Positions 1 to 10,818 of a DNA stretch of 64,000 nt are shown here, piece after piece (within the stretch, counting starts at the first letter, position 1; the number at the start of each line of letters is the position of its first letter). Both the position numbers and the translations under genes were made by a program. Location of the stretch: contig JBBHKE010000240.1 of the NCBI GenBank assembly GCA_037447655.1, positions 131,329 through 195,328 of the forward strand. The letters run 5' to 3'. This DNA is from Zygnema cylindricum (taxonomy: Eukaryota; Streptophyta; Zygnematophyceae; Zygnematales; Zygnemataceae). The notes beneath the pieces are model-generated. The model was given only the letters and a program-made list of their open reading frames with translations. It was not told the DNA's origin and did not search any database.

Positions 1-6
1 AGAGAA

Positions 7-91
<85 letters not shown>

Positions 92-150
92 GGAGAGAGG
101 GAGGGAGAGAGGTAGTGAGAGGGGGAAAAAGACGGAGAGGGAGAGGGATA
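1..150. repeat. GA microsatellite / purine tract
   Basis: Almost pure (GA)n with interspersed GGGAGA runs on the + strand from the window edge to about 150. No coding interpretation. The tract continues beyond the left edge. Confidence 0.95.
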
Positions 151-925
151 ACGGTGAAGAGTCAAAAGTAAGAGGGATGGAAGGAGTTGCATGGATGTAT
201 ACTGAGATTGTTGTTTTGACTCAACAAGTGACAAAAGCAAATAGAATACAGAGAAAAATAGGGAGTACTATTTTTTATACTTTTATTATATGTTACATTC
301 AGTATTTTTCCGAGATTAGTTTTCGTTTTTTCCGTTGTTACTTATATCTCTTTACGGTTCCATAGCTATGATTTGTATGTAGACTGGTCTATTTATCTAC
401 AACTTTCATGTGTTCGTGAAAGGAATATAAAAAGCGAGGAATTTCTCATTTATATTTTTTGTTTATGTTATTCAATTTTTGTTTTTGGGTTATGTTGTTT
501 ACTTATGTTTTTCGTTTTTTGATTTCTACATTTGATGTTGCTTTATGTTTGTAAATTATGCTCTTGGTTTTTAAAAAATGATGATGCGAGGTTATTTTGA
601 TAAAGAAAAAAAAAGGTCACATGTGATTTATTTTACGACGAAGATAAAAAAAAGAAAGGCAAGAAAAAAAATGACGTTTGATTCATGTTTTTGATTTCGG
701 TGGACCAAACTTTAGAGAAAAAATCAATGTTTACTTGTGAGGAAAAAAAAAACATCGGTATATTTTAGCCAAGTACATCTACAGTATAGTCCTTTAACCA
801 GCCTATGTACAGCTTCCAGGTCTTGGTATCAATTAACCATTTTTTGAACTTGAAAATTTTTCATATTATTTTATTCTCATTGCCCTTGAAAAATAATACA
901 AGAATGAAAGTTTTTGAAAGTTCTA
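151..925. other. AT-rich spacer, nothing recognised
   Basis: AT-rich sequence with frequent stops in all frames. I see no domain, RNA gene or terminal repeat here. Confidence 0.6.
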
Positions 926-1115
926 CCGTTCAGGGACGACACATTGTCTTCGCTGAATGGTGGACCTGAAGTTGTACTATTCAGCGACGACACATTGTCG
1001 TCGTTGGATGGTAGAACTTAAGTTTTACCATTTAGCGACGACACATTATCGTCGCTGGTTTGTGGTGCCGAATCTGTACAATTCAGCAACGAGACTTTTT
1101 CGTCGTTGAAATTAT
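926..1115. repeat. Tandem hairpin repeat, four ~51-bp units
   Basis: Four imperfect units spaced about 51-52 bp (near 928, 979, 1031 and 1082). Each carries a GCGACGACA...TGTCGTCGC-type inverted repeat around a short CATT loop, separated by a more variable spacer containing a TGGTRGAACYT-like stretch. The hairpin is best preserved in units 2 and 3; unit 4 is degenerate. Confidence 0.8.
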
Positions 1116-2617
1116 CTTAATGCCGGAACACTGACAGCGATGAAGTGCATTCGTTGCCGACCGTGGAATTCTATACAAACTTATGCATTTTCCAGACACA
1201 AAAACCCTTTTTTGTTGTTCGGCTCTCTTTTTCTCGCTTCTTTACTGTATCTCTCCTTGCCCGTTGTTTCATGACTTTTTTTGAATTGCCTGTTCTTGTT
1301 GTCACGTTGCACGATGCGTAGGGCCCAAGATGAAGCCATGGATAGGATAGTAAAAGGTGTTCTCAATGTGCGGATATTTTTTTCTTAGCATTATATTTTG
1401 ATGTATAATAGTTGGAGGGTAGCGATCATTTGGAGTTTGAAATCCATGTAAGTGAGAGCTATACATGTTTTAAAGGGAGTTGTTTGCGTGATAGGGGATG
1501 GGAGTTAGGCCGATGTTATCATGTTTCAAAATTCTATTTTTTTGTATCTTTTCAAGTATCTTATCAATCAAACTTACTCTGATTGTGTTTCACACGAGCT
1601 AAAACATCATAGTGTGCTAAATATGTGCATTTTGCACTTTCTCCACAATGTATCAGTTCTTTGCTCTTCCCCGTCAATAACTTTGAATTGTTTGTGTACA
1701 TATTTCTTCACCTTTCTTTCAAACCTTGATTTGAGCAAATATGGATTTAAGTATAGCATTTCACGTTCCTTCCATCCCTAGATCTTTTACCTGCCTCCAT
1801 CTCTTATTGCTTTTCCCCAAAAAAATCGAGGTTAGGATATTAATTTTTTTTTTTTGTTATCTCCCCAAACTCTTTTCTCTTCTCTTCCCTTCCCTCTTCT
1901 TCTATTTTTATCTCCCTTAATTCATTTTCTCTATCTCTCTCGTTTCCTCTTTTTTCTTAATTATAATTTCTCTTCCTCCATCTTTCATTCGCCTCTCTCT
2001 TACCTTTCTTTAAAAAACTTTCATTAATTTTTTTGAACAATCTCCCCCCACACCCCCCGCACACACGCACACATACAAACACATTTTTTCAACCCGCATC
2101 CTTTTCTCAGTTTCTGTAATAAATACACTAACATTTTACAAAGTCATTTTTAAAAACATAATTTCAATCGAAAACGAAATGTATTATAATTCATTCAAAA
2201 TTAGTACAAAAACATATAAAAAAATAATACTCATCTCTACGACTAAAAAATATAAGAAAGAGCCCAAAGGTTAAAACATATTAACCTATGATCCACGTCG
2301 AATATATCTCTAATCAAACTAAAAGTATACATATCACTTAAACAAGTAATCCCTTCTAAAAAGTCTAAATTTATGCCCCTGCTCATCGCACTTTAGATCA
2401 AGATTACAAAATCAAAATTTCCCTAATAATGCAAAAAGAACCTAACTCCCACAGATTGTGGACAGCCCTCTCAATTCCATTAAGCTTATCGGACGAAATC
2501 CTGTGCAAAAGTATAGAAGTGAAACATAGAGAATAAGAATGACAAATTTGGTTAAAAACAGACTAAAACATTAAAAAATAATTTTACGGTTTCACTCGAT
2601 GGATTAGGAATAGGGAG
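1116..2617. other. Spacer with pyrimidine-rich stretch (about 1855-2010)
   Basis: No gene recognised. The part around 1855-2010 is strongly pyrimidine-rich on the + strand, the opposite strand bias of the purine tract that starts at 2618. The remainder is AT-rich. An 86-codon open frame at 1521-1781 has no recognisable feature and is not called. Confidence 0.55.
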
Positions 2618-3345
2618 AGAGAAAGAGTCAGATTAAGAGGGGAAGAGGGAGGGAGTGGAAATAGGGGAAGGAGGAGGAGAGGAAAGTGGGAGAATTAGAG
2701 CGAGAGGGAAAGAGGCTCGAGGGAGGGAGGAGGAGGAGGGAGAGGGATAGGAGGGCGGATTGAGAGGAGAGGGAGGTGAGGGAGAGGGAGAGGGAAAGGA
2801 GAAGCGGATTGAGAGGGAGAGGGTGAGGCAAACGGAGAGAGAGGCAAAATGAGGGTGGGTGGGAGAGGGAGACTTAAAGGGAAATTGAGTGGGAGACGAA
2901 TGGGAGGGGCAGACTGAAAATGAGATGAAGAGGGAGAGGGAGTGGAAGACGAAGACTGAGTTGGAGAGGGTGAGGAAGAAGTAGAGGATGGGGGAGAGGG
3001 AGAGGGAGAGAGAGAGATATATTGAGAACTAGGGCAAGAGATATGAAGGGAGAGGGAGAGATATACTAAGAGGGACAGCGAGAAGGGCAAATAGATTGGC
3101 GGCCCCATGAGGGACAAAAAAAGTCGGACAATTTGAGAAAGAGAGAGAAGGTGGTGGAAGGGGAGGGAAAGAGAGTGGGAGAAGGGAAAAAGACAGAAAA
3201 AAACAGTTAATAACGCTGATTGGGGGGGAAGAGGACAAAGTGAGGGGGGTGATTAAAGAGAGTTAGAGTGAAAGGAGAGAAAAGGGAGAAAGAAAGGGAT
3301 AGAGAGAGGATAGGGAAAGGGAGAGAGAAAAAAGTTGTATGTAAC
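2618..3345. repeat. ~730-bp purine-rich (GGGAGA)n tract
   Basis: Continuous + strand purine bias made of GGGAGA, GAGGGAG and GGAGAGG words. All open frames here (on the minus strand) translate into Ser/Pro/Leu-only low-complexity protein and are artefacts of the repeat. Confidence 0.9.
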
Positions 3346-3879
3346 TTGCACCTTTTTTTTTGTTTCTCGTGCTTTTGAGAAATACGTCTCCACCACGATG
3401 ACATCCACGTCCCTTTTTGTTCTTCCATGTTTAAAAGTGTAATAATGAAATGATAATACTAACCCTAAAAACTGAAAATTCCTAATAAAAGAAAAAACTA
3501 AGCTGAAAGTGGAGGCGAAACATCCGATTTCTCGTCAGGATAATGACGAGATTTTCAAAACGGTATGGCGTGGCTTGGATGTGACGACAAAGGAATAACT
3601 TTGTGGCTGTGATAAGTGTTGGAGCCGTAATGTTTGCGTGGATATAAAATTGTCCACGTGCAATTTTGGGCGACCAATCACAATATGCTTGAGACGAGGT
3701 GCTTGTTGAGATTGTACATTTTGGACCAATATAGAATAAGAGTTTACTCTAATACGTCATAACATTAACGCTAATGCCGGTCACAAGCCGGAGAGACAAA
3801 CTGAAGTGCAACCATTTTAGAGTTAACAACTTGACACACATATTAGCATTAATTCACTCTAAGGCCTCTGCTCCATTAG
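3346..3879. other. AT-rich spacer, nothing recognised
   Basis: No gene or family terminus seen. One small perfect inverted repeat (CTCGTCA...TGACGAG, 3531-3550) is present; no function is proposed. Confidence 0.5.
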
Positions 3880-4239
3880 AGGAAAAGTGGGCATGTTTAC
3901 TGGAAACCGTATAATTTCGTACAAATTCGTACCATTTTTTTTTTTTTGTCAGATGAAACATGTTTACAAGATGATTCCAATGAAATAGGCGTAAGATTCG
4001 ACCGTTGGATGTAAGCAATCGCGCACATCGTCCAGTGTGAAAACTCTCGCGAGGAGAGTTTCTTCACCTGGGATTCGCATATCTAAAATAGTGAGACATC
4101 CAACGGTCGATGCTTACGCTTATAATATAGGAGCCATCCTGAAAACATGCTTCGTCATGTTTCGTCTGACTAAAATTTAAAAAATGGTACGAATTTGTAC
4201 GAAATTGTACGACTTCCAGTAAACAACCCCACTTTTCCT
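3880..4239. mobile_element. Foldback/MITE-like inverted repeat, 360 bp
   Basis: Two arms of roughly 135-145 bp (3880-4012 and 4096-4239) are imperfect inverted copies. The outer ends read AGGAAAAGTGGG and CCCCACTTTTCCT, and the inner ends read GACCGTTGGATGT and ACATCCAACGGTC. The loop contains another inverted repeat (AAACTCTC/GAGAGTTT), so nearly the whole element can fold on itself. No coding capacity. I could not find a convincing target-site duplication. A related right end occurs near 47480-47545. Confidence 0.75.
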
Positions 4240-4959
4240 GCAAAGGAAGTTCACCGTAATAAAACAAAGCACAGCGACATTATTAGCCTAAAGAACCCTT
4301 ATTAACGTACAGTATCTACATACAACGAACAAGCGACCAACTTTTTTTACAACAAGCGTTGCGTTAACATTACAACCGTACAAATTTTCTTAAAACTGGA
4401 AACAAAACGTACGCTTTACGGCGTAGCGCCAACGCTTAACAGCGGTAAATAGTCTGACATGCACGTGTGAATCATTTACGTGACAGCGTACGATTTCAAA
4501 AAAAAATTGTACGGGTACTTATGTTAATGTAAACACGTTTGCGACCGACATTTATTTTTTCAAAGACCCAAATTAGAATTCTTAAACAATTAGAATGTAT
4601 GTTTTTTTCCGAAATTTTCAAATTCTTAATTAGCGTAAACCACTGTAATTTTTCATACACGCTAAAACTTCTACGCTAATAGCGATTGGCGGTGTACCGT
4701 ACTTTGCATTTTTGCATCGTGTCACTATTTATAAACGGACAAATCCGTACATCCTATCAACACAAATGTCGTAAGCAAAACTGGTGCATGGTACGGTTGC
4801 CATAGTCTCAATCTGTTGATTCGATTATTTCCTTTCTTAGAGTAGCGCACCGTACATAAATGTCATCGATATATTCTTATACGTTATTTGTACACGTCAC
4901 ACGTGCATGGGCATGTCCAGATTATCATGCCCGTTACACCTCTATAATTTGTATAGAGT
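4240..4959. other. AT-rich spacer with degenerate TIR-type motif
   Basis: No gene. Around 4673-4695 lies a degenerate copy of a terminal motif (consensus roughly GTACACCGYGAATCGCTATTA, here inverted). The motif recurs at about 9556, 19425, 19541, 20030-20052, 29448, 30262-30296, 30388, 31805 and 47195-47218. Confidence 0.45.
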
Positions 4960-5299
4960 TTTTTCTATTTCGTACAATTCCGTACCAGTTAATTTAAAAA
5001 ACATGTTCAATGGAGATCTGCCAAGATTCTCCAATCTTCCACAAGTAAAGATTTACCGTCCGATTAAATTAAAAAAATCCGTACGATTAGTGGCACCACT
5101 CAAAAGATTCGAGGCTCATCATCATATAAAGACTCCACCGACATTCGTCCCACCCACTAACGACAAAAGAACATCATTTCCTTCCACCGCGTCGCCCAAC
5201 CTCCTCGCTTCTCCTCCCAAACGAGACAAAAAAAATAAAAAAAAAGAGTGTGACGCATCGCGGGGTAGCACACGCTTTCGCCATCTTCTCGCTGACGTC

Positions 5300-5514
5300 A
5301 TGCATCACCGTACATTTCTCCTCCCGCTGCTCCTACTCGTTCTCCTATTTGTCCGTACAGAAAGTGCAAATCTCAAGCTTTGCCCCAATGGCAAAGCGAT
5401 CCTTAACCGAAAACGCCATGTCGATATCTGTGCGTCCCGCCGAACACGTTCCAGTCATCAACAGATTGCTTACGGACGCGAAGATACGACACTGGCAAGA
5501 TATGCTCAACGCGG
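5300..5514 (+). pseudogene. Small secreted Cys-rich peptide, copy 1, frameshifted
   Basis: The ATG at 5300 begins a clear signal peptide: basic HHR, then a hydrophobic run of Leu/Val/Phe to about residue 18, then polar TES. A CPNGK segment matches the position of the first mature-domain cysteine of copy 2. Compared with copy 2, about four bases are missing between the GGC of the 'GK' motif and the next TGT codon. The downstream Cys/VPPxTF/Cys region is therefore in another frame, and the main frame instead runs on into the GA tract (open to 5800). A possible splice donor GTAAGG follows at 5515. I chose ATG 5300 because homology and the signal peptide start there; the longer open frame from 4907 is spurious. 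The function is unknown. Confidence 0.55.
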
Positions 5515-5524
5515 TAAGGCCGGA

Positions 5525-5760
5525 TTTTTGAAAGAGGAAGGGGGAGGGGAGGGGGGAGGGACGGAGGAGGGAGAGGGAAGAAGAGAACAAGGGGGAAAGA
5601 GAAAAGGTGGTGGAGGGAAAATCAGGTTCGGATATTTTAGAGGGGGAGGGAGGATGAGGGATGAGGGGGAAGCGGGAAGGAGGAGGGAGCCGGAAAGCAG
5701 CGGAGGAGGAAAGAGAGGGAGCCGGAGTGGAAATAAATGCGGAGCCAGGGGAAAGAGGAG
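5525..5760. repeat. Purine tract in copy 1 of the peptide unit
   Basis: GGGAGG/GAGGAGG-rich tract starting about 10 bp after the putative donor. It occupies the same relative position as the tracts in copies 2 and 3. Confidence 0.85.
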
Positions 5761-5802
5761 AAATGTAACTGATCGTGTCCGCAGTGCCGAAGAGGACTGA
5801 AC

Positions 5803-5870
5803 CCAGTAGTGCCGTTTTGACATTTTGTCGTTTTGTGGATTTTGATGGCATGGGATGTCAGGCGCCGAGG
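5803..5870 (+). other. Conserved block downstream of the purine tract (copy 1)
   Basis: About 65 bp, including TTTTGTGGATTTTGATGGCA followed by TGGGATG, nearly identical to 21786-21862 in copy 2 although the purine tract between coding exon and block differs in length and sequence. It could be a second exon, a 3' UTR element or part of a mobile unit. The reading frame is not conserved clearly enough to call it coding. Confidence 0.55.
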
Positions 5871-6860
5871 AGATGCATGCCGAATCTATCCAGCTGCGAA
5901 CGGTGTTAGGGGGAGAAGGAGAGGGAAGGAGGGAGAGAGATAGATCAAGTAGGCAGAGGCACGGAGGGAAAGAGAAAGACAAAGATGACATTGAGTGATA
6001 GTAAGGGAGAGTTAATAAGCGAGATGATGGGAGGGAATTGGGGAAGGAGAGGGTAGGAGAAAGAAGCGGGGATGGGGACAGGAGTTAGAAGAGAGTGAGC
6101 GGGAGAGAGGGGGAGGGAGGGAGGAAGGGAGGGAGAGAGAGAGAGAGGGAGGGGGAGAGAGAGATTGAGGGGGAGAGAGAGAGAGAGAGAAAGGGGGAGA
6201 AAGAGAGAGAAAGAGAGAGACTTTGGAGAGAAGAGATCTTTGAGGGAGTTTCAATAAATGGTTATAAGAAAAGGAAGGCTGAGTAATGGATAAAAGTGGG
6301 GAAATGCTGACTAATTCCTTGTCATAGGGGTACAATGATTTATTTTCCAGGTAAAATCTAGATTGTGCTGGGTAATTTTTTTGGGTGCACATCGAATGTT
6401 GATCAATTTTGTCATTTTCATGTTTTATGGTGATTTTCATTGGAAATGCTTTATTTTGAAATTTTAGAATGATACGGTCTAGTAGAAGATGGCTAAATTT
6501 CAACATTTGGAATATGTTGAAATGATTCGAGCATGTTCATGTCTATGTTTTTTCATAAGTTCTAAATTTTGTATTTTTGAGAATTTTAAATTTCCTTTTT
6601 CTTGTTTTGATTTATTTATTATGGGTAGTTTTTGAAAATAATTGAGATGCTTCACAAAGTCTAAGATTTTGAGTGAATTAGTCGCGTTTCAAAAATTGAT
6701 GATGATTGAAATGCAAAAAATTCATATGTTTTGGATGTTTGTCACTTCCAGCTTTTTAAAAAAGTGGTTGATTTCTTTTGACAATTATGACCTTGTTGAT
6801 ATAATTTGTGCTACAAACATTCCACAGTTTTTTTCATTTTATCACGAATGAAACTGTTTG

Positions 6861-7334
6861 ATATCAAAATATTGATTTGTTTTTTGATTCTTATATGAAA
6901 AAAAAAAACCGAGGAGACGGTTATATTATTCTGACAGTACCAAAAAAATTAAAGGTTTCAATACGCACTCAATGGATGTGGCGTAGGAACTGATGTTCCT
7001 TAATTTAAATATTTGGCATATTTAGAGAGCTATGAGATCGAAAAATTATATAAGGAATTGGTAGGCCATTACTCTCAGACCGATTTTCCATAGGCTACTG
7101 AAATGAAATTTACAGTTGCATGTCACATGTTAATCTTTGGCAAAAATAATGATACGTCCATATTATTGAAACAGAGAAACATCTAACTTTTGATAACCTA
7201 AATGACGAAACAAGGCTTTTGCAAAAATTGAAAGACTTACCGTTTGATCTTGTAAACATCAAGATGAAAATTGTGTTGTTGATATGAATCAACGTATTAA
7301 AACATGGAAAAAAAAAAAAAAATTAACAAATTTC
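6861..7334. other. AT-rich spacer, nothing recognised
   Basis: No conserved feature seen on either strand. Confidence 0.45.
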
Positions 7335-7690
7335 AATGTGGCTAGTGACCAGATCTCCAAGGCTTAGAATGCATGTATCGATGAATGTAAGTGTACTATC
7401 TTGCCAACCGTTATTAAAGTAAATCATTATCGAGAACCCTTTTGAGTTCATAAATAGTCCGCCTGATAAATTTGACACTTTTTTAAAAGGAGGCGCCAAA
7501 ATGAACCCACGCAGCTTTGCATCAGTCCAACGTCCAGTCACAGCCACACCCACCTCGTCGTAAGATCCTTTGGCTCGATAGGATCTATTTTCACCTCAAT
7601 GTTCACCAAATAAAAGACATAAAAACGGAAGCAATCAAATTAAGCAGCATTACATCACATTGAATCGACAGTGAAAGACATTTAAAAAAA
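7335..7690. repeat. Dispersed repeat R2, left part
   Basis: Diverged copy of 31150-31430, sharing 'gccaaccgttatta', 'cacctcaatgttcaccaaat' and 'aaagacat' stretches in the same order. In the 31 kb copy the sequence continues directly into the part matching 9195-9710, so this copy is interrupted between 7690 and 9195. Confidence 0.65.
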
Positions 7691-7778
7691 AAAAAAATCC
7701 CGCATCTCTGTAAAAAACTTATACCTTTGGTCGTCCTTCTGCAGAGCTTTTGAAATAGGCGCTGGTTGTCCGTCTGCA

Positions 7779-7848
7779 CGTCTGTACGGAAATGTTAACA
7801 TACGTCTGTTACGGAAATGTTCACATACCTCTGTACGGAAACGTCAGG
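7779..7848. repeat. Three ~24-bp tandem repeats
   Basis: Three imperfect units of the type TCTGTACGGAAATGTTMACATAC; the third is truncated. Confidence 0.6.
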
Positions 7849-7856
7849 ACACGGTC

Positions 7857-8779
7857 CATGCCCCATGAAATGTTCCTTTGAATTTTACCCCGGATTTTAC
7901 GGTGTACTTTTCAAAGTGTTCCCATGTCAATCGTTATTTGCGCCTTCATTTCTTCAAATATGTGACAGTTGTAGACGTCTACAAAATGTGCGACAGAATG
8001 CGAAACTACGAAACTAAATGTAGACGACTACCAAACTTCCTAAAATTGGTGATTTCTACAAAAACAGTGACGGTTGTAGACGTGGTGGTTTTTGTGACAT
8101 TGTAGATGTTTAGGTTTTATGACATAGCGAAATCATGCTACATTGTGACGTCATCAGTACGTAAATTTTCTGCCATGGCTTTCCTATTTTTTTTCTTTAT
8201 CTTTTATCATTCGATATGCCATCAAACTAAGACCAAAAATATTAAAAAAAAAAAGAAAAAAAAATATCTTTCATTTGATGCTATTATTGTTGCATTCCAT
8301 TTAAATAAGAGAGAAAGAGGGGGAGAGACGAGGACGACGTAAACTTTTCCAAAGGACTCATAAATGAAAGAGGAGGTTTGAGACCCCAACGAATTGTTTT
8401 CCGTACATGCTTGTCATTTTCGTACGTACATGCACATGACGAGCATGGAAAAAAATAGCGTGTACCCTCCATCGTTCAAAAAATTTCGAAGACGTTCGCG
8501 TGCAATACCGTTTTGCTATTCGTAAAAAGGGTATTATTCTAATTAAAATCAAGTGGCGATTTGATTCCAGTACAAGTGTGAAGATGAGCTGGCGTGACGT
8601 GGAAGTGGGTCGCGATGATAATAACGCCAAATTGACGTACCATCCAAGTTCCAAGATGACGCAAAATGTACTTTGGTTCTTGTCTTTTTTTGTACGGCGT
8701 AAGATTTTCTCGTTGCAAGTCCCATTTTTTGTGAAAACGACAAAAAACAACCCTTACTTGAATACATGGGCACACACCC
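7857..8779 (-). mobile_element. Harbinger-like MITE, diverged copy H4
   Basis: Read on the minus strand, the sequence follows the MITE at 18536-19231 over most of its length: the start with 'TTCAAGTAAGGG', the 'GGGACTT.CAACGAGAAAAT' segment, the 'TACGGTGTACTTTTCAAAGTG' segment and so on. Its right end reads CCC followed by TTA (8780-8782), matching a 3-bp TTA target site. The left end is degraded, so that boundary is approximate. No coding capacity. Confidence 0.6.
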
Positions 8780-8782
8780 TTA

Positions 8783-9194
8783 CGACATTTGTGTTGATGA
8801 GATGTACGGATTTTTCCGATTAGAAATAGAGACAAGATGCACAAATGTAAAGTACGGTAGATCCGCTTTCGAAAATGACAATTCCATAGTTCAACAAATG
8901 TCGCACTGGACGTCGACTTCGACTGTGCCATAATTAGCGTGCCTTTTGGGCAAACAAGCACCATGAAGAATTTTAAGAAAGGACAAATACACGTCGTCCT
9001 CTTTGTTGAAACTTTGCCAAAGTATTATTGTAAAACAATACTTGTGATATTGATAGATTTAAAATAGCAATTAATGGCCCTTGTCACCTTCTAATTGGCT
9101 AAAGATACCTCATATAAACATTTAGTTGACATTTCTATATGGAAAAAAAAACAGGGCACAGTCCATGCCCATGTAAGGGCATTGATTTATTCTA
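8783..9194. other. Spacer inside interrupted R2, nothing recognised
   Basis: Unassigned sequence between the MITE and the second part of R2. A GGGCACAGTCCATGCCCATG stretch near 9157 resembles the one at about 7848-7866 in the same orientation; no function is inferred. Confidence 0.4.
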
Positions 9195-9710
9195 CTCTCA
9201 ATATAAAAGATGGACTTCCACTCAGAAGAAGCAACATTACAAATTGACTTTGAAAGATATTTCGCAAAAATAGAATTTCCACAGAAATGTAAAATGATGT
9301 TGTCTATTTTTCTTCACTCTTATCTCCCCTATTTCGTCCAAAGGCTTAATATTAACTTGATTCCAATAGAAAGCATTCTAACACTACAACTTCCGTACGT
9401 AAGCAGCTCAAAGATGGCGTGACAAGTGTGATCGTGCGCCGCCTGGAAACTTCCAAAATTCAACCAGCAGTCGACTTTGCACTCGAACAATATTTTTAAA
9501 CTAGAGAGCAAATAACACATAACGACAAGCGAAACCGAGATTACTAGACAAAACTTAACGTACTACAACATAAATCACTATTATCATTAAGAATTAATTA
9601 GTGTAAAAAATACTTTTTGTTGTTAACTCTAATTTGGATTATATGCCTATTGCCAATACAAAAGCAACCCTAATTTGGCTACATTTTTCCCATAGCGTAG
9701 CCTATATAGT
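9195..9710. repeat. Dispersed repeat R2, middle part
   Basis: Diverged copy of 31450-31940, sharing 'aagatggactt', 'tttcgtccaaaggct', 'ggaaacttccaaaattca' and 'aaaacttaacgtactacaac' in order. It ends at the 9-bp duplication CTATATAGT that borders the Mutator-like element. Confidence 0.65.
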
Positions 9711-10502
9711 AATATTGTTTATTGGGTAAAATCATATCGCGATAAATACCATGTTGGATATATCGATTATCAATTGGTCAGAGGCCTTAACATATCGCAC
9801 CGAGACCAACATATCATATCACGATATATTTCACGATACATAGTACTATTTAAATTTAATACTTTATAAAATATAGTATGTTATTGAAAACGAAAACAAT
9901 ATGGTTTGCCTCGTATGACGTGAATTTTGTTGCGGAATTCCGCAACATGTAACCGCAAAAAAAATAGTACCTTATTTAATTAATATGCAGATTTTTTTTG
10001 CAAACTGTTCGTTACTGCAACCAGGAAAACTTAACATGTGCAGCAAAATATGTTACAAAAAACATGTCAAAATATGTTATGTGACATCTACTGTTGTCAA
10101 ATATATTATTTTGTTTTGGAGTTAACACGTGTGTTTACAAGCAGTTTATAATTATGTTGGAGAAATAGTGAATTCCAAAAATGGTTACAAAAATCATGCA
10201 TCATTTTTGTGTTCAAAAATGGTTTTGAAATGATTTAATCATTTTTTGCATGGTAAAGCTTGCTTAAGAAATGTTCAAAGAAGTGTAAACAATGTGAATA
10301 TTTAATATTATTATCATTATTTGTGGTGAAATTTGGACTAGCACTAGTAGCACCACTAACTCTTGTTTGTGTTTTATGAAATCAATTTTTTCAAGCATAA
10401 TGTGAGAAAAAACTACAGATTTAACCTTGAAAACCAAAAAATACTATTTGGAACGTGTATGAGGGCACAAAGACATGCGAATCATTAAAAAAAAACAAGA
10501 GA

Positions 10503-10818
10503 CAATTTTTTGATATATCGCGATAAAATATATTGACATATCGCCAAAATATTGCGATATTCAGCTCCTTGATAATTAGAAGCAATATGTCGATTATCGG
10601 GTACCTAAAACCAGGTACATATCGAATATCGACAAGTCCTCCTCGATACACAACACTAGTGTTGGGTATCAAGGACCTTTTGTCGATATTCGATATATAT
10701 TGAATTTCAAGTACCTGATAATCGATATATCTCTTCGCTATATATCGAAAATCGAAATATCGCAAAACATCGCCGATATTTCTCCAATATATCGTATCGT
10801 CGATATATCGAGGCGTTT
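10503..10818. repeat. Foldback of TATCGATA-rich arms, head-to-head
   Basis: Two arms of about 155 bp meet at a perfect palindrome CAACACTAGTGTTG (about 10650-10663). The arms share ATATCGAATATCGACA and TCGATTATC.GGTAC in inverted order. The central AGTGTTGGGTATC is also the outer terminus of the element at 9711-16105, so the foldback looks like two such termini joined head to head. Confidence 0.65.

Larger units (their letters stand above)
4960..6860 (+). repeat. Secreted-peptide unit, copy 1
   Basis: One copy of a roughly 1.9-kb dispersed unit found three times in this window. In order it contains an upstream segment with a conserved TTCAATGGAGAT...CCAAGATTCTCCAATCTT stretch (shared with copy 3), a T/C-rich 'ccaccgcgtcg...cctcctc' leader, a signal-peptide exon, a GGGAGG purine tract, a conserved 3' block (5803-5870), a second GA tract (about 5905-6235) and an AT-rich tail (to about 6860) matching 28690-29222. 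Homology extends well beyond the coding part, so the unit is either a duplicated gene with its regulatory DNA or a mobile unit carrying the gene. Confidence 0.7.

Noticed and set aside
1521-1781. 86-codon plus-strand frame with hydrophobic stretches
   Set aside because: Starts and ends in AT/pyrimidine-rich spacer; no signal peptide pattern or second copy.
2628-3238. Overlapping minus-strand open frames of Ser/Pro/Leu-rich protein
   Set aside because: Pure translation of the purine tract in several frames; low complexity, no homologue.
4907-5800. 297-codon plus-strand frame
   Set aside because: Reads through AT-rich leader and purine tract; only the part from ATG 5300 to about 5514 is conserved in the other copies.
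5345-6506. Minus-strand open frames of 160-168 codons
   Set aside because: Antisense to the peptide exon and GA tracts; Pro/Ser/Leu low complexity.
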